From Gammaproteobacteria bacterium (GTDB lineage Bacteria > Pseudomonadota > Gammaproteobacteria > Eutrophobiales > Eutrophobiaceae): 18,209 nucleotides of DNA. The stretch is from contig SMWN01000144.1 of assembly GCA_004356415.1 (NCBI GenBank), forward strand, positions 1 through 18,209. The letters are read 5' to 3'. The notes beneath the pieces are model-generated. The model did no database searches and had not been told where the DNA came from. It saw only the letters and a list, made by a program, of their open reading frames with translations. Of this stretch, positions 15,697 through 18,209 are shown one piece after another; position 1 is the stretch's first letter, and each line of letters starts with the position of its first letter. The position numbers and the translations under genes were made by a program.

Positions 15697-16599
15697 ATGT
15701 TTGAGATCGAGTCAATACGCAGTTATTTTTTTGCCTTACAAAATAATATTACAGACGCTTTGTGTGATCTGGACAGCACGTTGGTGTTGCAAGAGGACGA
15801 ATGGGATAGACAAGAAGGTGGCGGTGGGCGTAGTCGCGTGATGCGTGATGGACAGATATTCGAACAAGCGGGTATTAATTTTTCTTATGTTTTTGGTGAT
15901 GAATTGCCAGCATCGGCCACTGCTCACCGTCCCGAACTTACAGGAAGGAAATTTCAGGCGCTTGGCGTCTCATCGGTAATTCATCCAATCAACCCCTATG
16001 TACCGACGACACATATGAACGTACGATTTTTTGTTGCTGAAAAAGAAGGAGTAGCCCCTGTCTGGTGGTTTGGTGGAGGTTTTGATCTGACCCCTTATTA
16101 CGGCTTTGATGAAGATGCGACACATTGGCATGTCACGGCGAAAGAGGCATGTGCTGCATATGGAGATGATATTTATCCCCGCTATAAAAAATGGTGTGAT
16201 GATTATTTTTATTTGAAACACAGACAAGAGCCACGCGGTATTGGCGGCCTATTTTTTGATGATTTGAATGAATGGGAATTCGATAGATGTTTTGCCTTCT
16301 TGCGTAGTGTTGGCGATGCATTTCTTCCGGCTTATATGCCAATTGTCGATCGTCGGAAAGATATAGAGTACGGTGAAAAGCAACGACAATTTCAATTATA
16401 TCGGCGTGGGCGTTATGTAGAATTCAACCTGGTTTATGATCGAGGCACTTTGTTTGGCCTGCAGTCCGGTGGCAGGACTGAATCAATATTGATGTCTTTA
16501 CCACCATTGGTGCGTTGGCAGTATGATTGGCAGCCAGAGCCGGGCACATCGGAAGCCGAACTCTATGATAAGTACCTGAAAGTCAAAGAATGGATTTAA
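15697..16599 (+). CDS. hemF: Oxygen-dependent coproporphyrinogen III oxidase
   Basis: HemF decarboxylates coproporphyrinogen III to protoporphyrinogen IX with molecular oxygen, so its presence points to aerobic heme synthesis. The 300-residue product matches the family length. Visible signatures are RVMRDGQIFEQAGINFS, PYVPTTHMNVRFF, WWFGGGFDLTPYYGF, KWCDDYFYLKHRQEPRGIGGLFFDDL, and RRGRYVEFNLVYDRGTLFGLQSGGRTESILMSLPP near the C-terminus. The ATG at 15697 gives the family N-terminus, although the ribosome binding site is weak (GGA about ten bases upstream). The neighbours are hisB (divergent, 144-base gap) and dtd (convergent, 10-base gap). Confidence 0.98.
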   Translation: MFEIESIRSYFFALQNNITDALCDLDSTLVLQEDEWDRQEGGGGRSRVMRDGQIFEQAGINFSYVFGDELPASATAHRPELTGRKFQALGVSSVIHPINPYVPTTHMNVRFFVAEKEGVAPVWWFGGGFDLTPYYGFDEDATHWHVTAKEACAAYGDDIYPRYKKWCDDYFYLKHRQEPRGIGGLFFDDLNEWEFDRCFAFLRSVGDAFLPAYMPIVDRRKDIEYGEKQRQFQLYRRGRYVEFNLVYDRGTLFGLQSGGRTESILMSLPPLVRWQYDWQPEPGTSEAELYDKYLKVKEWI

Positions 16600-16609
16600 G
16601 GGGCTAAGC

Positions 16610-17062
16610 TTAATCCTTGGCTGGAGGTATCTGCAACCAGAAGGTGACAGGCCCGTCATTCGTCAGGCTCACCTGCATGTCCATACCGAATTGACCCGAA
16701 TCTACAATGGTATGTTTCTGTCTTGCACATGAGAGCAGGTATTCGAATAATCCCCCCCCCAACTCAGGTGACGCGGCAGAACTGAAACTGGGGCGCATGC
16801 CTTTTTTGGTATCGGCGGGCAGTGTGAACTGTGGAACAAGAAGTAAACCATGATTGAGCTCGGTAAGAGAAAGATTCATTTTGCCCTCTTTATCCGAGAA
16901 AATTCGATAAGCTAATATTTTATCTAACAGCCGATCTGCTTGTTGTCGTGTATCGCCTTTCTCAATACCGATGAGAACCAGGAGACCTGTCCCTATCTTG
17001 GCCACAATTTTATTATTGATTGAAACCTGGGCTGAACTCACCCGCTGAAGGAGTCCGATCAT
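16610..17062 (-). CDS. dtd: D-aminoacyl-tRNA deacylase
   Basis: Dtd removes D-amino acids, and glycine from mischarged tRNA-Ala, protecting translation from wrong aminoacyl-tRNAs. The 150-residue protein starts MIGLLQRVSSAQVSIN and has YRIFSDKEGKMNLSL, the active-site segment LLVPQFTLPADTKKGMRPSFSSA, and the second signature TNDGPVTFWLQ with its Gly-cisPro pair. The first motif reads PQFTL where E. coli has SQFTL; I believe this occurs in other family members, so activity is likely kept. A run of nine G on the coding strand (16752-16760) encodes the Gly-Gly-Gly of LGGGLFEY. The gene starts 30 bases downstream of a small membrane-protein gene and may share its CRP-type promoter. No clear Shine-Dalgarno sequence precedes its ATG. 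Confidence 0.96.
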   Translation of the reverse strand: MIGLLQRVSSAQVSINNKIVAKIGTGLLVLIGIEKGDTRQQADRLLDKILAYRIFSDKEGKMNLSLTELNHGLLLVPQFTLPADTKKGMRPSFSSAASPELGGGLFEYLLSCARQKHTIVDSGQFGMDMQVSLTNDGPVTFWLQIPPAKD

Positions 17063-17092
17063 GATCGATCAAGACTTTTGCTTACATGATCT

Positions 17093-17245
17093 TCAAATGA
17101 TTTTCATGTAATCGAGAATAATGACTGCGAAAACAGCAACAGGACTAGCAAGAACGACCCATTCCATATTGCGTCTTGTAAACCAGCCTGTGAAATGCAA
17201 AATCAAAATGGCGATTGCCAACGAGTATACGATGTAAAAAACCAT
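17093..17245 (-). CDS. Small two-helix membrane protein, 50 residues, unknown function
   Basis: I do not recognise this protein. From an ATG at 17245 the minus strand encodes 50 residues ending in TGA at 17093. Two hydrophobic segments are clear: residues 2-19 (VFYIVYSLAIAILILHFT) and 28-45 (EWVVLASPVAVFAVIILD). They are joined by a short polar, positive loop (GWFTRRNM), which by the positive-inside rule would face the cytoplasm, putting both ends in the periplasm. AAGGGG eight bases upstream of the ATG is a good ribosome binding site, stronger than that of the following dtd. A consensus CRP-type site and a -10 box lie upstream at proper spacing. These signals together make it a real gene likely, despite its size. 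It probably heads an operon with dtd. Confidence 0.72.
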   Translation of the reverse strand: MVFYIVYSLAIAILILHFTGWFTRRNMEWVVLASPVAVFAVIILDYMKII

Positions 17246-17311
17246 CTTTTTGTCCCCTTATCATAAAAGAACTGTTCTTGCGAAATTGCGCGGCACTGAT
17301 GTCCGATCAAC

Positions 17312-17354
17312 ACTATACGAGCGGCAATTACGATACTGTGATTTTGGTCACAGT
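17312..17354 (-). promoter_or_regulatory. CRP/Vfr-type operator and class-II promoter for the small membrane protein and dtd
   Basis: A perfect palindrome, ACTGTGA-N6-TCACAGT, occupies 17335-17354; its TGTGA-N6-TCACA core is the exact CRP consensus. On the minus strand a TATAGT -10 box lies at 17317-17312, which places the transcription start near 17305-17303 and the operator centre at about -40 to -41.5, the class-II position. The bases at -35 (CACAGT) do not resemble TTGACA, as is usual where an activator replaces that contact. The site faces the small membrane protein, whose start codon lies about 60 bases further on. On the plus strand it points into the 3' end of rpiA, where it would have no purpose. 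Confidence 0.7.
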
Positions 17355-17423
17355 TTCGATCGCGAATATATCACTTAAAATGCTTATAGGTAAGGAAAAA
17401 ATACAATTCTACCCGGCGCAGGG

Positions 17424-18080
17424 CTAATCAAAGACCTGGACGCCATTATCACTGGCGACGAGTAGAACATCCGCTGGTCTTTGGGCAAATAAACCATTCG
17501 TCACGATACCGGCAAGTTTATTAAATTCCTCTTCCAGCTCAACAGGCTTGAGAATACTGAGGTTATGCACATCGAGAATGATATTACCATTATCCGTGGT
17601 AAAGCCCTCACGTAATATTGGTTGTCCACCCAATTTAACGATTTCCCTTGCGACATAACTTTGTGCCATGGGGATGACTTCTATGGGCAATGGGAAAGTC
17701 CCCAGAACATCGACCAATTTGGTTTCATCAATAATGCAGACAAAACTTTTGCTGACAGCAGCAACAACTTTTTCTCTTGTCAGCGCACCCCCCCCACCTT
17801 TAATCAAGTGTAGATATTTGGTTGCTTCATCCGCACCATCCACATAAACAGGCAGTTCATTTGCACTATTCAGACTCAACACAGGGATGTGATGATTTTT
17901 CAGCAGGGCTTCTGTGGCAAGTGAACTCGATACTACGCCTTCGATCCTGTGTTTGATGCCGGCCAGAAACTCGATGAAAAAATTGACGGTGCTTCCTGTG
18001 CCAACGCCAACAATTGAATCATCTTTTATATAGGCAAGTGCGGCCTCCGCGGCCTGTTTCTTTTGTTCATCTTGTGTCAT
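17424..18080 (-). CDS. rpiA: Ribose-5-phosphate isomerase A
   Basis: RpiA interconverts ribulose 5-phosphate and ribose 5-phosphate in the pentose phosphate pathway, supplying PRPP for the purine and histidine genes nearby. The 218-residue protein has the family motifs in order: VGVGTGSTVNFFIE for phosphate binding, VSSSLATEALLK, the catalytic VDGADEAT, and LIKGGGGALTREKVVA with the catalytic Glu and Lys. The C-terminal EEEFNKLAGIVTNGLFAQRPADVLLVA is also conserved. The GGGG motif is encoded by a run of eight G (17788-17795), intact in frame. It is divergent from a probable ilvA, a pair known from Pseudomonas. The 177 bases downstream of its stop hold the CRP-type promoter of the next unit. 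Confidence 0.98.
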   Translation of the reverse strand: MTQDEQKKQAAEAALAYIKDDSIVGVGTGSTVNFFIEFLAGIKHRIEGVVSSSLATEALLKNHHIPVLSLNSANELPVYVDGADEATKYLHLIKGGGGALTREKVVAAVSKSFVCIIDETKLVDVLGTFPLPIEVIPMAQSYVAREIVKLGGQPILREGFTTDNGNIILDVHNLSILKPVELEEEFNKLAGIVTNGLFAQRPADVLLVASDNGVQVFD

Positions 18081-18158
18081 GTCTGTTTTCCGGCGAAGTG
18101 ATAATGTTTACCCAAAGGGTATAGTAATAGATAGCAGTTTTAGTGGTATCTTACACGT

Positions 18159-18209
18159 ATGGAAGAATATAAAAAAATGATCGAAGATGCTTGTAAGCGT
18201 GTTTATGAG
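18159..18209 (+). CDS. ilvA: Probable threonine dehydratase IlvA, N-terminal 17 codons only
   Basis: An ATG at 18159 opens a frame that runs to the window end: MEEYKKMIEDACKRVYE. The pattern of a short charged helix ending in RVYE resembles the start of biosynthetic threonine dehydratase, where a similar segment reads ARVYDVA or ARVYEVA before ETPL. The position, divergent from rpiA with 78 bases between, also fits, since rpiA and ilvA are neighbours in Pseudomonas. The visible piece is too short to carry any domain, and no strong ribosome binding site is seen. TATAGT at 18120-18125 might be a -10 box for it. The identity rests mainly on gene order. Confidence 0.5.
   Translation, partial: MEEYKKMIEDACKRVYE

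Noticed and set aside
17215..17427. 70-codon plus-strand frame in the gap between the small membrane gene and rpiA
   Set aside because: It overlaps the promoter region and the microprotein on the other strand, has no ribosome binding site or family resemblance, and carries no membrane or domain signal.
1..18209. Mobile element, CRISPR array, defence system, prophage or biosynthetic cluster
   Set aside because: Every gene is recognisable core metabolism or chaperone apart from the 50-residue protein; no transposase, integrase, repeat array or terminal repeats were seen.

Overview
The window is an 18.2-kb piece of chromosomal core genome, moderately AT-rich, most likely from a non-enteric gammaproteobacterium. 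Two kinds of evidence point there. First, the gene order dsbD - (thioredoxin) - aroQ - accB - accC - prmA - DUF3426 protein - dusB - fis - purH - purD and the divergent rpiA/ilvA pair are arrangements known from gammaproteobacteria such as Pseudomonas. Second, groESL carries a perfect CIRCE operator, which implies HrcA control, a feature absent from Escherichia coli. I see no tRNA, rRNA, CRISPR array, insertion sequence, integrase, phage gene or plasmid gene.

Layout. (1) 1-1908, minus strand: groEL (cut by the window start at its 3' end) and groES, preceded by a consensus promoter that abuts a CIRCE palindrome. (2) 1945-2385, minus: fxsA, divergent from what follows. (3) 2482-5247, plus: cutA, dsbD and a TlpA/ResA-like thioredoxin packed with no intergenic base between them, a thiol-redox operon for the periplasm. 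(4) 5375-8688, plus: aroQ (shikimate pathway), accB and accC (first step of fatty-acid synthesis) and prmA (L11 methylation). prmA is split by a 1-base frameshift at a run of eight A. (5) 8707-11142, plus: a zinc-ribbon/DUF3426 membrane protein, then a 226-base leader and the overlapping dusB-fis pair. (6) 11196-14261, plus: purH and purD, de novo purine synthesis. (7) 14293-15552, minus: hisH and hisB, convergent with purD, with hisA and hisF not next to them. (8) 15697-16599, plus: hemF, divergent from hisB. (9) 16610-17245, minus: dtd and, just upstream, a 50-codon membrane microprotein gene preceded by a perfect CRP-type palindrome and a -10 box at class-II spacing. (10) 17424-18080, minus: rpiA; and 18159 to the end, plus: the first 17 codons of a probable ilvA.

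Most genes are housekeeping and complete, with catalytic residues intact. The parts that a routine annotation would miss are the small membrane protein with its CRP-like promoter (17093-17354), the frameshifted prmA with an in-phase A AAA AAA slippery heptamer (7942-7949), a second A8 tract at the end of aroQ, an unusually basic Fis N-terminus, and structured DNA upstream of dusB-fis and between hisB and hemF. I did not find a convincing new multi-gene system. The best candidate for undescribed biology is the CRP-linked microprotein.
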